A stretch of 64,000 nt of DNA from Salipaludibacillus neizhouensis (lineage in GTDB: Bacteria; Bacillota; Bacilli; Bacillales; Salisediminibacteriaceae): the NCBI RefSeq assembly GCF_002886185.1, contig NZ_KZ614146.1, positions 3,361,556 through 3,425,555 of the forward strand, in the 5' to 3' direction. The position numbers were made by a program, and so were the translations under genes. Below, piece after piece: positions 40,445-49,799 of the stretch (positions within the stretch are counted from its first letter, which is position 1; each line of letters starts with the position of its first letter). The notes beneath the pieces were generated by a model that did not search any database, was not told where the DNA came from, and worked only from the letters and a program-made list of their open reading frames with translations.

Positions 40445-43400
40445 TTAGGATAAGACAACCGGTAACGAGAAAAATAAAGATGTTCCTTGTTTATTTGTAC
40501 TTTCTACCCAAATTTCCCCTTTATGATAGTCGATAATTTCTTTTGTAATTGCCAAACCTAAGCCAGAACCTTTTGCTCCGCTAATATTTTGGGAACTCCC
40601 TTTGAAAAATCGATTAAAAATATGAGGAATTTCTTCCTCCGGGATTCCATTACCTGTATCTCTTACCTCTACGATCATATGAGGAGTAAAATCTCTCGTA
40701 TCCTCCGATTCACTATAAAGTATTAATTCGCCAGATAAGGAAATTCCCCCTCCTTTTGGCGTATGCTTTATAGCATTGTAGATTAGATTTGCTAATACTT
40801 GATCCATTCTTTCTATATCAATAAATAGTGTTTCACGCTCATCGTCTGAACTAGTTTTAAGAAATGGTTTCTCCATCACAAGTCCACTTTGTTTCACTTC
40901 AAATTCAAATTTCTCATAAATACAAAAAAACCATTCCTTGGCATTTGCAGGGCTCATCGATAGTTGCATTTTCCCTGACTCAAACTTACTCAAGTCATAT
41001 ATATCCGCAATTAGACGGTCTAATAATTTTATTTTTTCTTGAGCCAAAACAAGATACTTAGGATCGTTTATATTGACATAGCCTTCCTGAACTGTTTGGA
41101 TATAACCTTGTAAGAATGTTAATGGAGTACCTAGTTCATGAGATATGTTTGATAGAAGTGCAACTCTCGACTTTTCAACTCGTATTAGCTCCATATTTCT
41201 CATATCTAATTCTTCATTTTTAAACTCTAGTTCTTTTGTACGTGAAGAGACCTCCTCTTCCAGATGATCATTCATTTGAATTAATTCTTGGTTAAGTAAA
41301 TCCAGTTCCTGCGCACGCTCTTTTGCTTCAATACTTGATTTTCTTAAATTTATTAATGTTCTAGTTCTAGACAGCAATTCTCTTTTATCAACAGGCTTCG
41401 TTAAATAATCATTTGCACCCAGTTCAAAAGCGGTGATTCTGTCTTCTATTTGGTTTTTCGCAGTCAGCATTAAAATTGGCAGTTCTGTTAATGAATATTG
41501 TTTTCTCAACAGCCGGCAGACTTCAAACCCCGATAACTTAGGCATCATTACATCAAGCATCACCATATCAAATTCGGCTCCTTGATCTATTAATTGGATG
41601 ACCGCCTCCCCATCTGACACTACTTGTATGTTATATCCCTCCAATGATAAGTAGTTAACTAGAATTTGAATATTTACTGGTTCATCATCAGCAATTAAAA
41701 CTTTCTCACCGTCATTCATAAAACTAACGTGATGCACTTCCCGAAATGGCTCCTCTTTACGTTCTTTAGAGAAAGAGCCTTCAATAGAAACAATTTCAGA
41801 ATTTACATTGCTGCTTTCTTTGAAAGTAGGCAGCGTAAAACGAAAGATTGATCCTTTGCCAGTTGTTGATTCTAGCGATATTTCTCCTTGTTGAAGCTCT
41901 ACTAAACGCTTTGTAATATTCAAACCAATGCCAGTGCCCTGATACGAATTATTCGTAAAATTACCGCCACGATTAAATGGTAAAAAGATGGATTCGTGAT
42001 ATTCTTTTGGAATACCAATGCCTGTGTCAATCACCTCAATGATTACTTTGGCATTTACCTCCTTGGCTTGGATAGTAACCTTCCCTTTTTCTGTATACTT
42101 AATTGCATTTCCAATTAGATTATAGAGAATTTGTTGGAGACGGTTTTCATCCGCTAAGATAGCTGGTATTTTTGAGTGGATATTGTTTTGTAATTGAATA
42201 TCTTTTTGCCTAACGAGTGTTTCACATATTGTCAGAACAACATCCGTGATTTCTTTTAAGTGAACCTTTTTTAATGATAGATCTAAATTATTATTTTCTA
42301 GTTTTGAAAAGTCTAAAATATCATCGATCAAATGAGATAAACGGGTTCCACTTCTTTTAATCATCGAAAGATTACTGTTCATAGCATCGTTTATATCACC
42401 GGCTGCTCCTTCTTGTAAAGAAGCAGTTATACCAATAATCCCATTTAACGGTGTTCGCAACTCATGGGAGGTTACTGCTAAAAATTTATCTTTTAATTTA
42501 TCATTCCGTTGTAGACTTTCGAGCATTTCTTTCTGACTCTTAATCGCATTTTTTTTAGCTTGTTCCTTCTCTAATCGCATTGTATTAATTTTATCTGCGA
42601 GGGCAAATGATAATAATATTAGTTCCAGAGAAGAGGAAAGCTGCCACGCATACTTCGTGTAAAAATTCACTGGAATGAATCCTGAATCGGCCAATATAGA
42701 AATAACAACGCCGCCAAAAAAAATTATCCATGCTAATAGGAAATAACGCGCAGGTCTAAAACCTTTCTTTAAACACATGTAAGCTCCAGCGATGATCACA
42801 ATGGAAGTTATCGCGATACCGACAATACTTAAGTTCAAAGCTGTTGGATAAGATACCATAAGTATGATAATGACAGTAACAGTGAAGAGAACTAGCACGT
42901 TCAAGAGGCGATTAAGCCGCGGAATATTTTGTTTTACCTCTAAAAACGATTTTGCGAATAATATGGCTATGATGTTCGACGTACTCATAAAAAAGACAAT
43001 CGAACGATTATTCCACCAAACAGCATCGGACCATATATGCTGATAGGCTAGTCCTGTAAATGCAAGATGTGTAAAGACATTTGCAACGATAAAAATGACA
43101 TAATACAAATAACTTTTATTTCGTAATGAAAAGAATAGAAATAAATTGTAAAATGCCATCACAACCCCTAGTCCTACAAACATTCCGAGTATGCCATACT
43201 CAAGTTCTGATTTATCAAGAAATGATGGGGGACTATAAACAGTTAATGGAAATTGCATCGCCCCTTGTGTTTCAAACCGAAGATATATTAGTTTTTCGTG
43301 GTTGGGTTCTAAATCAAGGTTAAAGATAAAATTCCGATGATCCATGTCACGCATGTCGAAAGGGAGAAGATCTCCAGTCAGTTCGCGGCTGAAATTTAAG

Positions 43401-43759
43401 TTTGATTCTGAAGAATAAAGAGTCACATTGTCCAAAGTTGGATTATCTATTTCCAGTAACCAATCGTTCTCGTTTGAGTCATTTGTAAGCTGAAATTTAA
43501 CCCAATAAACGGAACTCGTGTAGCTAAAATTAGGAACCACTCCATGATATGGTTGAAATTGTTCATCCAATTCTTGTGTCTGAATATCATCAAACGTCCA
43601 GTGATTTTCTTTATCCTCTAGTATTTCTACGAGACCATCTAACCGAAAACTTCCAGAAGATTCATCAAGTGTTATTACTGAGGTAGCAGATACATCTATA
43701 CCAAAAATAAAAAGGAAGAGAAGTGTGAGAAGCGGCAATTTCATTGTTTTTATTCGCAA
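40445..43759 (-). CDS. 7TMR-DISM hybrid sensor kinase with two kinase modules
   Basis: 1104 residues. Signal peptide, outer 7TMR-DISMED2 domain (about 30-175; YWVKFQLTNDSNENDWLLEI), seven membrane helices (about 185-390), coiled coil, first HisKA (His432 in TSHELRTPLNG) and ATPase (NAIKYTEKG, DTGIGIP, GTGIGLNITK), receiver domain (Asp736 in MVMLDVMMPKLSG), a second coiled coil, second HisKA (His874 in SNISHELGTPL) and ATPase ending GSGLGLAITKEI. TTG start 43759 has AGGAGG nine nt upstream. The outer domain is thought to bind carbohydrates in this family; the ligand here is unknown. Followed by its likely output regulator. Confidence 0.93.
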   Translation of the reverse strand: MRIKTMKLPLLTLLFLFIFGIDVSATSVITLDESSGSFRLDGLVEILEDKENHWTFDDIQTQELDEQFQPYHGVVPNFSYTSSVYWVKFQLTNDSNENDWLLEIDNPTLDNVTLYSSESNLNFSRELTGDLLPFDMRDMDHRNFIFNLDLEPNHEKLIYLRFETQGAMQFPLTVYSPPSFLDKSELEYGILGMFVGLGVVMAFYNLFLFFSLRNKSYLYYVIFIVANVFTHLAFTGLAYQHIWSDAVWWNNRSIVFFMSTSNIIAILFAKSFLEVKQNIPRLNRLLNVLVLFTVTVIIILMVSYPTALNLSIVGIAITSIVIIAGAYMCLKKGFRPARYFLLAWIIFFGGVVISILADSGFIPVNFYTKYAWQLSSSLELILLSFALADKINTMRLEKEQAKKNAIKSQKEMLESLQRNDKLKDKFLAVTSHELRTPLNGIIGITASLQEGAAGDINDAMNSNLSMIKRSGTRLSHLIDDILDFSKLENNNLDLSLKKVHLKEITDVVLTICETLVRQKDIQLQNNIHSKIPAILADENRLQQILYNLIGNAIKYTEKGKVTIQAKEVNAKVIIEVIDTGIGIPKEYHESIFLPFNRGGNFTNNSYQGTGIGLNITKRLVELQQGEISLESTTGKGSIFRFTLPTFKESSNVNSEIVSIEGSFSKERKEEPFREVHHVSFMNDGEKVLIADDEPVNIQILVNYLSLEGYNIQVVSDGEAVIQLIDQGAEFDMVMLDVMMPKLSGFEVCRLLRKQYSLTELPILMLTAKNQIEDRITAFELGANDYLTKPVDKRELLSRTRTLINLRKSSIEAKERAQELDLLNQELIQMNDHLEEEVSSRTKELEFKNEELDMRNMELIRVEKSRVALLSNISHELGTPLTFLQGYIQTVQEGYVNINDPKYLVLAQEKIKLLDRLIADIYDLSKFESGKMQLSMSPANAKEWFFCIYEKFEFEVKQSGLVMEKPFLKTSSDDERETLFIDIERMDQVLANLIYNAIKHTPKGGGISLSGELILYSESEDTRDFTPHMIVEVRDTGNGIPEEEIPHIFNRFFKGSSQNISGAKGSGLGLAITKEIIDYHKGEIWVESTNKQGTSLFFSLPVVLS

Positions 43760-44062
43760 GACTTCCAGCCTCCTAAAAACTTAGTAGTTTTGATCTCTTA
43801 AACCCAATTATTGTTTTAATTAGAACAGGGAAGCCAGAAACTGATGTGCTAGTGGCAAATGCTTCCCACTACTGTGGGAATGCATCAACGTAAGACTAAT
43901 AGAGACAAGTACTACTTCAAAAACAATTTATATAATAAAAAATGACAATAAGTTATAAAATATTCCATTCTGGTAGTTCTATTATCACAAGATAAATAAG
44001 GAACATCAACACATTTCTGAATTATCAAAAAAATAAAAGCAAAAAAGGCTACTTGACAATAA
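43760..44062. other. intergenic stretch upstream of the hybrid kinase
   Basis: About 300 AT-rich nt. A short inverted repeat around 43858-43878 (GCTTCCCACTACTGTGGGAA) is the only structure I can see. No reading frame supported. Confidence 0.4.
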
Positions 44063-44087
44063 AAAAAGCCGCTATCAGCGGCTTTTT
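44063..44087. terminator. bidirectional terminator
   Basis: AAAAAGCCGCT, loop ATC, AGCGGCTTTTT; serves the ypjP-like gene on the minus strand. Confidence 0.85.
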
Positions 44088-44169
44088 CCTAAATGTTAAG
44101 AATATATGCTTACCGGTTTTTTCAAGAGGAAGTTATTTATTCTCTTTCGGCAGGCACTTCGTGTTCTTC

Positions 44170-44796
44170 TTATTGACTCATCCATTTTGGTGGAGTGTTT
44201 TTATCCCAGTAAATATCCCCGATATTATAGTGTTCTTCAAAATCGTCGTTACTTAAATGGTAGTGAAAATTAAACCAGTAGCCTTCCTTAGGACGAATTT
44301 CCCGCCTGACATGAAACATTGCCACATCTTGTTTTGCTTGATGATCATAAACATTAAATATTTTTTCACCATAACCCGGTGTTAAGTCTTCTGTGATCTC
44401 ATAAAATTGAAATTTTTCTTGACCGGCCTCTTCGAAAAGTCCAACTATGACCTCTTCTATATGGGGCAATATCGTTGTCATAACATCATTTTCAACTTTA
44501 TTTACAATTTTCGGTCCAAGTTTTGTGACAGTTTGTTCTTTGGCTTGATTCGTAACCATATGAATATAGTGGTCACTGACATCGTCATCTTCATCGTCCA
44601 AACTATCAAGTTGTGTTTCTTCTATTTCACCTATATCTGGAAGGGGAGTATCTGTTTCCGGCAAACGATCGTTAGAAGAAACAACCTCTTTATTTGCTGC
44701 CTCAGCCTCTGCGTCAAGGTATGTAGGTGGAATATACATTCCAACGGTCATAAATGTTATGAGAACTACCGATAGTTTTTTCAGCCAAAGTTTCAT
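44170..44796 (-). CDS. ypjP: YpjP-like secreted protein
   Basis: 208 residues. Signal peptide (KLWLKKLSVVLITFMTVGMY), a Pro/Glu-rich linker, then QAKEQTVTKLGPKIVNKVEN, DVMTTILPHIEEVI and a Trp/His-rich end (RPKEGYWFNFHYHLSNDDFE, HYNIGDIYWDKNTPPKWM) that matches the Bacillus YpjP family. Function unknown. Monocistronic. Confidence 0.8.
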   Translation of the reverse strand: MKLWLKKLSVVLITFMTVGMYIPPTYLDAEAEAANKEVVSSNDRLPETDTPLPDIGEIEETQLDSLDDEDDDVSDHYIHMVTNQAKEQTVTKLGPKIVNKVENDVMTTILPHIEEVIVGLFEEAGQEKFQFYEITEDLTPGYGEKIFNVYDHQAKQDVAMFHVRREIRPKEGYWFNFHYHLSNDDFEEHYNIGDIYWDKNTPPKWMSQ

Positions 44797-44990
44797 AGGT
44801 CAACTTCCCTCCCAAAATAGATATATTCGTTACTTTAATATTAACATGTTATACGAAAAAGTCTATCAGATAATCGTATTGTAATGAAAACGCAATCTTA
44901 AGATAACTCACTGAATTATGACTTAGCAAGTAAATGTAATATCTTTATTTTACTTATATTAAGAAAAATCTTCGTCTCTTTCAAATCGAT
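44797..44990. other. intergenic, nothing recognised
   Basis: Should hold the ypjP promoter; no clear site or frame. Confidence 0.3.
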
Positions 44991-45060
44991 GGTTGTTTGG
45001 ATGAATTACCTCTTCCTTTCCGTGGAAGACTACGAGCCTATTAGGAGAAAGACGCTCGGT
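44991..45060 (-). repeat. family 3 related fragment
   Basis: GGTTGTTTGGATGAATTACC, CTTTCCGTGGAAGA and GAGCCTATTAGG align with 59869-59930, but the right half is missing. Confidence 0.65.
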
Positions 45061-45070
45061 TTATTGCATC

Positions 45071-45117
45071 AAAAGGACACTGAAAAATTAAAAAATGACC
45101 TTTTCAGTGCCCTTTTT
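45071..45117 (-). terminator. terminator of the acyl-CoA dehydrogenase gene
   Basis: AAAAGGACACTGAAAA / TTTTCAGTGCCCTTTTT, one mismatch, loop of 14 nt; T residues on the minus strand. Confidence 0.8.
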
Positions 45118-45118
45118 G

Positions 45119-46252
45119 TTACTCCTCTTTTTTTATTGTATCCGTAGCTAAAAGCATAATCGTCATGTCATCCATAGGCGGGTTATGAAGGCCCGCTCTT
45201 ATATCACGGTAATATCGTTGTAGAGGATTTTTCATAGAAAGACTTTTCGCCCCTACTATTCGCATTGCTAAGTCAACAATTTCTATTGCTTGATTTACTA
45301 CTGCATGCTTGACCGCACCAAGTTCTGCTTTCATTTGTTGCCGGGTTTCATGATCAGATTCATCCCATTTGGTCGCCATTGAAAAAAGGAAATGCTCACT
45401 TTGAAGTCTTTTCAATTCCATTTCTCCAATTTTCTGTTTTACATTCGGAAGATCTGCAATGGTCCCTTTAATACTATTAGGTGAATAGGACTTAGCAAAG
45501 TCTATCGCGTATTGTTGGGCAGCTTCGGCAATTCCTAAGTAACAAGCCGGAATATGCAAGAGCCATCCATTTGCTGCTTTACTTCCTATATTTATATTTT
45601 CGACGAGAAGTTCTTTTTTTATCGAAACGTTTTGAAGTACTAAATCATTACTAGCTGTGCCTCTCATTGCTATAGAATCCCATGTTTCCTCGATTGAAAG
45701 ACCCTTACTTTCTCTAGGAATTAGAAAGTTTCCCACTTCATCTGTCCCTTCTATCGATGCACTTACTCCAAAGTAGTTTAGAACAGGAGACATTGTCGTA
45801 AATGTCTTTCTTCCATTAATAATCCAAGTGTCCCCATTATCTTTAGCTGTGGTTTCCGGCTTCCCACCTCGAGTCGGGCTTCCTGTTGCAGGTTCCGAAG
45901 CAGCATTGTTTAAAAGAGCGCCATTATCAATGACATCTTTACAGAACGCTTCATAGATCTCTTCCTTCCAAGATTGTTGCTCGTGTAAATGTTTGACGAG
46001 GCCCATGTGCCAACCGATAGAAAGCGAGGTTGAGCCATCACCTTTACCAAGAATTTTCTGAAATTCAACTAATAGTCGTAATGAAATTTCTTCTCCGCCG
46101 TATTTTTTAGGAACTGTTAAAGATGTATAACCTATTTCCCTCAAGTCTTGAATGTTTTTACGAGGGAAACTTCCTTCTTCATCATGTTTCCAAGACCTTT
46201 CCTGGAATACTTTAATTTTGTCTTTTAACATGTCTTTCATTTTATCTGCCAT
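45119..46252 (-). CDS. acyl-CoA dehydrogenase family flavoprotein
   Basis: 377 residues from ATG 46252, with AAGGAGG upstream. FAD-dependent fold: helical N-terminal domain with YTSLTVPKKYGGEEISLRLL, the beta domain (NGRKTFTTMSP; IEETWDSIAMRGTASNDLVL) and the C-terminal helical bundle (RIVGAKSLSMKNPLQRYYRD). The usual catalytic Glu position could not be assigned by eye, and the sequence is closer to the SfnB/DszC-like or acyl-CoA dehydrogenase-like group of Bacillus than to short-chain enzymes. Substrate unknown. Monocistronic. Confidence 0.85.
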   Translation of the reverse strand: MADKMKDMLKDKIKVFQERSWKHDEEGSFPRKNIQDLREIGYTSLTVPKKYGGEEISLRLLVEFQKILGKGDGSTSLSIGWHMGLVKHLHEQQSWKEEIYEAFCKDVIDNGALLNNAASEPATGSPTRGGKPETTAKDNGDTWIINGRKTFTTMSPVLNYFGVSASIEGTDEVGNFLIPRESKGLSIEETWDSIAMRGTASNDLVLQNVSIKKELLVENINIGSKAANGWLLHIPACYLGIAEAAQQYAIDFAKSYSPNSIKGTIADLPNVKQKIGEMELKRLQSEHFLFSMATKWDESDHETRQQMKAELGAVKHAVVNQAIEIVDLAMRIVGAKSLSMKNPLQRYYRDIRAGLHNPPMDDMTIMLLATDTIKKEE

Positions 46253-46369
46253 AGTACCCCTCCTTGCATTAAGATCAGTTTCCATTTGCTGAGTATTTTC
46301 TAATGGTTTTAGTATAACTAAAATTGATACAAGAAACCTAATAGAAGCTTTGTTAGTTAAGTAAGTGCG

Positions 46370-46450
46370 TAGTGTATTTTGTTATATACTGCGTGATTTT
46401 TCGCCACCCCGGGTAGCTCCTCTAAATCGCATCTAGGTGCTAGACCCTCC
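46370..46450 (+). repeat. degenerate family 1 copy
   Basis: ATATACTGCGTGATTTTTCG, CCACCCCGGGTAGCTCCTCT and ATCTAGGTGCTAGACC are decayed versions of the copy D sequence including its palindromic insert. Confidence 0.6.
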
Positions 46451-46548
46451 AATATATTCAATAAAAATAAATGAATAATTGTACTATCACTTTCTAGGCA
46501 CATGTTGCATATAACACAGTAGACAATATTACGGAGAGGAATGTTTAG

Positions 46549-46908
46549 ATGTATCCTTATCGTTACTATCCAAATCCTTATCCTGTTTACCGGCCGGAAG
46601 ATGTATATCCTCCTGTAGAAATCGATATTTTTCAACAATCCTTGTCTACTTCTCAGAGCTTGCTTCAGCATGGAATGACATTGATAAACGGGTTTTCTTC
46701 TGAAGCATTTATTCAGCAGTTTATGAATGCTGCTCAAGCCGGAAAACGTGAAGAGGTTCATCGAATCATTCAGACAATAGGAGTGCCTATAGATATAGAG
46801 ACATCCTTCAACCCGAGTGGCATTACCTTTACACTGCGTGATAATCAAAATGATTCGCCTTGTTGTCGGTTAAAGCTTTATTTAACATGGGGAAGATCCT
46901 TTAGATAG
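46549..46908 (+). CDS. conserved Bacillaceae hypothetical protein, 119 aa
   Basis: Begins with a Tyr/Pro-rich stretch (MYPYRYYPNPYPVYRP), then a helical section (VEIDIFQQSLSTSQSLLQHG; FIQQFMNAAQAGKREEVHRI, IQTIGV) and ends with a beta-like part containing PCCRLKLYLTWGRSFR. The pattern is one I recall from unnamed Bacillus proteins near sporulation genes, without a known role. Ribosome site GGAGAGG. The region between its stop and the SDR gene carries a decayed family 3 repeat. Confidence 0.6.
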   Translation: MYPYRYYPNPYPVYRPEDVYPPVEIDIFQQSLSTSQSLLQHGMTLINGFSSEAFIQQFMNAAQAGKREEVHRIIQTIGVPIDIETSFNPSGITFTLRDNQNDSPCCRLKLYLTWGRSFR

Positions 46909-47000
46909 TGTTTAAAAACAAAGCTACACGGGCAAATTTAATTTAGTACGATATTTTGAAGAAGGCTTATTTCCTAGCTGTATTGATTACATCTTATAGA

Positions 47001-47125
47001 GGTGCTCTAAGTCGCTACTGGCGTCCACTTTTGTGGTCAAAGCTTCAGCCTTCTCGGGATAATCGCCCTATGTGGATTGTGGGGTCGTTGCTATCCCTGC
47101 TGGAATTCTTCGCCTTTCGTTTTCT
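47001..47125 (-). repeat. degenerate family 3 repeat, inverted
   Basis: Reverse complement shows GGCGAAGAATTCCAGCAGGG, AGCAACGACCCCACA, TCCCGAGAAGGCTGAAGC and AGTGGACGCC in the order of 60051-60160. Confidence 0.65.
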
Positions 47126-47183
47126 TCAAGTTTATTCATAAAAAAAATCGCCTTTTGAAAAAAAGAATTAGGAGGAAATTGAG

Positions 47184-47978
47184 ATGGATAAGTATGATTC
47201 TTTGAATGGAAAAGTTGCTCTTATTACTGGTGGAGGTTCCGGAATTGGAAAAGCCTCTGCTGTATTTTTAGCTAAGCAAGGAGTTAAGGTTTGTTTGGTC
47301 GATTTAAAGGAGAAATCGGCTGAAGAGACAAAAGCTGCTATAGAAGATAATAAAGGAGAAGCATCTATTGTCGAAGCAGATGTTTCTAAACCCAAGGAGT
47401 TAGAGGTCGCTTTTAAAGAAACAGTAAATCAATATGGCCGCCTGGATATAGTTTTTGCCAATGCTGGCATAAATGGTACCGTTGCCCCCATTGAGGATCT
47501 TCAACCGGAAGAATGGGATGAAACGTTGACAACGAATTTAAAAAGCACATTTCTTACATGCAAATACGCCATTCCTTATTTAAAAGAGAACGGTGGCAGC
47601 ATTATTATCACAAGTTCTATTAATGGAAATCGAGTTTTTTCCAGCTTCGGAATGTCAGCCTACAGCAGTAGCAAAGCTGCTCAGGTAGCCTTTGGAAAAA
47701 TGGCAGCATTAGAACTAGCAAATTATCGCATTCGTGTCAACATTATCTGCCCAGGTGCAATAAAAACGCATATCGGTGAAAATACTTTTCCGAAAAAGGA
47801 CAAGCTAGAAAAAATTAAAATTCCCGTTGAATATCCCGAAGGAAGTCACCCTCTTGAGCATCATTCAGGTAACGCTGAGCAAGTAGCTAGTCTCGTTTCC
47901 TTTTTAGCATCAGACGCCTCTAGTCATATAACAGGAACGGAATTATTTATTGATGGTGCAGAATCACTGCTGAGATGA
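47184..47978 (+). CDS. short-chain dehydrogenase/reductase
   Basis: 264 residues, classical SDR: TGGGSGIGKASAVFLAKQGV, VDLKEKS (acidic end of strand 2, NAD preference), NAGIN, IITSSINGNRVFSSFGMSAY and the YSSSKAAQVAFGK catalytic Tyr/Lys, PGAIKT, then LASDASSHITGTELFIDGAE. GGAGG precedes ATG. Similar to glucose 1-dehydrogenase and 3-oxoacyl reductase groups; the substrate is not fixed by sequence. Confidence 0.88.
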   Translation: MDKYDSLNGKVALITGGGSGIGKASAVFLAKQGVKVCLVDLKEKSAEETKAAIEDNKGEASIVEADVSKPKELEVAFKETVNQYGRLDIVFANAGINGTVAPIEDLQPEEWDETLTTNLKSTFLTCKYAIPYLKENGGSIIITSSINGNRVFSSFGMSAYSSSKAAQVAFGKMAALELANYRIRVNIICPGAIKTHIGENTFPKKDKLEKIKIPVEYPEGSHPLEHHSGNAEQVASLVSFLASDASSHITGTELFIDGAESLLR

Positions 47979-47984
47979 CAAAAG

Positions 47985-48003
47985 CCATAGCCGTGAAGGT
48001 TCT
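47985..48003 (+). repeat. remnant of a family 1 end hairpin
   Basis: AAAGCCATAGCCGTGAAGG just after the SDR stop resembles the end hairpin but no longer pairs fully. Confidence 0.3.
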
Positions 48004-48207
48004 TTCCGAAAAGTTTTATAAAGACTTATTAAGGCAGTATTATACCAAAAAAATCCTCTTCTGTCTCAAGAAGTAAGAAATATTAAACCAATTCCCATTT
48101 CAATTACCTCCTTTCGTTAAATTCGTTTATACTATGATTAGTAGAACTTCTAAAATTAAATGAATGACTAATAAAGTATTTTCAACTTCACGAAAGGAGT
48201 TTTTCAG

Positions 48208-49065
48208 ATGGCTGCAGCAGAAAATAGACATTGCAAACACCGGATAAGAGCTTCTTACCACTCTTTCCGGGAAAAAGAACAAAGAATTGCTGATTACATT
48301 CTGGCCCACCCTGAAGAAATTATTCATTCAACGATAAGCCAAGTTGCTGAAAAACTTCAGGTAGCAGAGGCAACCGTCTTTCGTTTTTGTAAGCACATAG
48401 GTTTTAAAGGTTACCAAGCGATGAAAATAGCTTTAGCCTCAGAAATCGTCACGGGAATGAAAGACATCCATGAAACTATCCAAGAGGGCGATGACGAACA
48501 GCTTGTAGCAGAGAAAGTATTCAAGGCTAATATACGAACATTAGAGGAAACATTAACAATTATCGATGGTAATAATTTCAAAAGAGCTGTAGACATGATC
48601 TTAAACGCTAATCGCCTAGAGTTTTATGGAAATGGAGGTTCTGGTGCCATTGCCCTTGATGCTCATCACAAGTTTATGCGCACCGGAATCCCTTGCATTT
48701 CATATAGTGACTCGCACTTTCAGGTGATGTCGGCATCTCAGCTTACGGAAAAAGATGTCGTTGTTTTAATTTCTCATACTGGAACGAACCGGGATATTCT
48801 TGATGCCCTGGAAATAGCAAAAGAACAAGGAGCGATGACGATCGGCATTACAACACTTGCAAAATCACCACTCAGCCAAGGTGTTGATGTAGCATTGTAT
48901 ACGGTATCAGAGGAAACTGATTATCGTTCAGAAGCACTTTCTTCGCGTCTAGCGCAGCTTACATTAATTGATGCTCTTTACGTCAATGTGAGTATGCAAA
49001 GAAAAGAACTTATGAAGAAATCTTTAACAAAAGTGCGAAAAGCTATTTCCGCTAAAAGAATCTAA
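48208..49065 (+). CDS. MurR/RpiR-family transcriptional regulator
   Basis: 285 residues. N-terminal helix-turn-helix (IRASYHSFREKEQRIADYIL, ISQVAEKLQVAEATVFRFCK) and C-terminal SIS sugar-phosphate domain (RLEFYGNGGSGAIALDAHHK, DVVVLISHTGTNRDI, ITTLAKSPLSQGVDVALYTV). Such regulators sense phosphorylated sugars. AAAGGAG precedes ATG 48208. It converges on the glycoside locus (terminator between them), and may control either that locus or a distant one. Confidence 0.92.
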   Translation: MAAAENRHCKHRIRASYHSFREKEQRIADYILAHPEEIIHSTISQVAEKLQVAEATVFRFCKHIGFKGYQAMKIALASEIVTGMKDIHETIQEGDDEQLVAEKVFKANIRTLEETLTIIDGNNFKRAVDMILNANRLEFYGNGGSGAIALDAHHKFMRTGIPCISYSDSHFQVMSASQLTEKDVVVLISHTGTNRDILDALEIAKEQGAMTIGITTLAKSPLSQGVDVALYTVSEETDYRSEALSSRLAQLTLIDALYVNVSMQRKELMKKSLTKVRKAISAKRI

Positions 49066-49080
49066 CTGACAACGCGTTTA

Positions 49081-49115
49081 AAAGATGTGCAACAGTAAAG
49101 TTGCACATCTTTTTT
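49081..49115. terminator. bidirectional terminator
   Basis: AAAGATGTGCAAC, loop AGTAAA, GTTGCACATCTTT and T residues on the plus strand; shared with the glycan operon end on the minus strand. Confidence 0.88.
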
Positions 49116-49146
49116 CTTTTTATAACTCTTCTTTTCTTTATCTACA

Positions 49147-49782
49147 TTAAGCTGTTTCTAAAGACTCCTTTTTTCTTTCAATTCTATTAATCGCAAGAAG
49201 TGAACACCATAAACTCAATGTAGCGAATCCGCTTCCAAAGTAGAACATCGTTAACCCAGGTAAAAAATTGAAAACATAATAAATGGCGCTAACTCCAACA
49301 GCCATAAAAATAATAATATGTGGATTGATTAATGCAATGTAAAAAGCATGTTTAAAATAGTGGCTAAATTTCAAATCATATTGGACATAAATAGGTAGAA
49401 TGATAAAGACGGTTGCAACATAGCATACAGCGATAAGTACCAGGGCAACAGAAAGGAAACTATGAAGATAACCTTCGATCGATCCTAAATACAAAAAATC
49501 TATATAAAGAATATATCCTGTCCCACCAAGAATAACTCCTAGTATATTCGACTTTAAGAATTCACTTTTAAATACTCTTGTAAATGTTTTAAAAATAGGA
49601 ACTTGGTCATCTTTCACGATTAATTTTCTTATAATTGTAAACATCGCCACTGTTGCTGGCATGAATCCCAGTACAATACCTCCTAAAAAGGTGAACAATA
49701 TCCATAGTAAATTGATATATGCCAGCCTCATTAACCAATCAGAAATAACATAAAGCGGTGTATCGGTCCAATTTTTCTCCAC
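49147..49782 (-). CDS. yesL: YesL-like DUF624 membrane protein
   Basis: 211 residues with about five membrane helices; SDWLMRLAYINLLWILFTFL, GGIVLGFMPATVAMFTIIRK and AINRIERKK are typical of DUF624 (YesL). These proteins are usually encoded with family 1 solute-binding proteins and YesM/YesN sensors in sugar-uptake loci, as here. Exact role unknown. Last gene of the locus on the minus strand, 17 nt after the small lipoprotein gene. Confidence 0.85.
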   Translation of the reverse strand: MEKNWTDTPLYVISDWLMRLAYINLLWILFTFLGGIVLGFMPATVAMFTIIRKLIVKDDQVPIFKTFTRVFKSEFLKSNILGVILGGTGYILYIDFLYLGSIEGYLHSFLSVALVLIAVCYVATVFIILPIYVQYDLKFSHYFKHAFYIALINPHIIIFMAVGVSAIYYVFNFLPGLTMFYFGSGFATLSLWCSLLAINRIERKKESLETA

Positions 49783-49799
49783 CTTTGTTCCCCCTTCAG

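Noticed and set aside
46956-47141. 61-residue frame before the second SDR gene
   Set aside because: It is the reverse-oriented, decayed family 3 repeat; no ribosome site.
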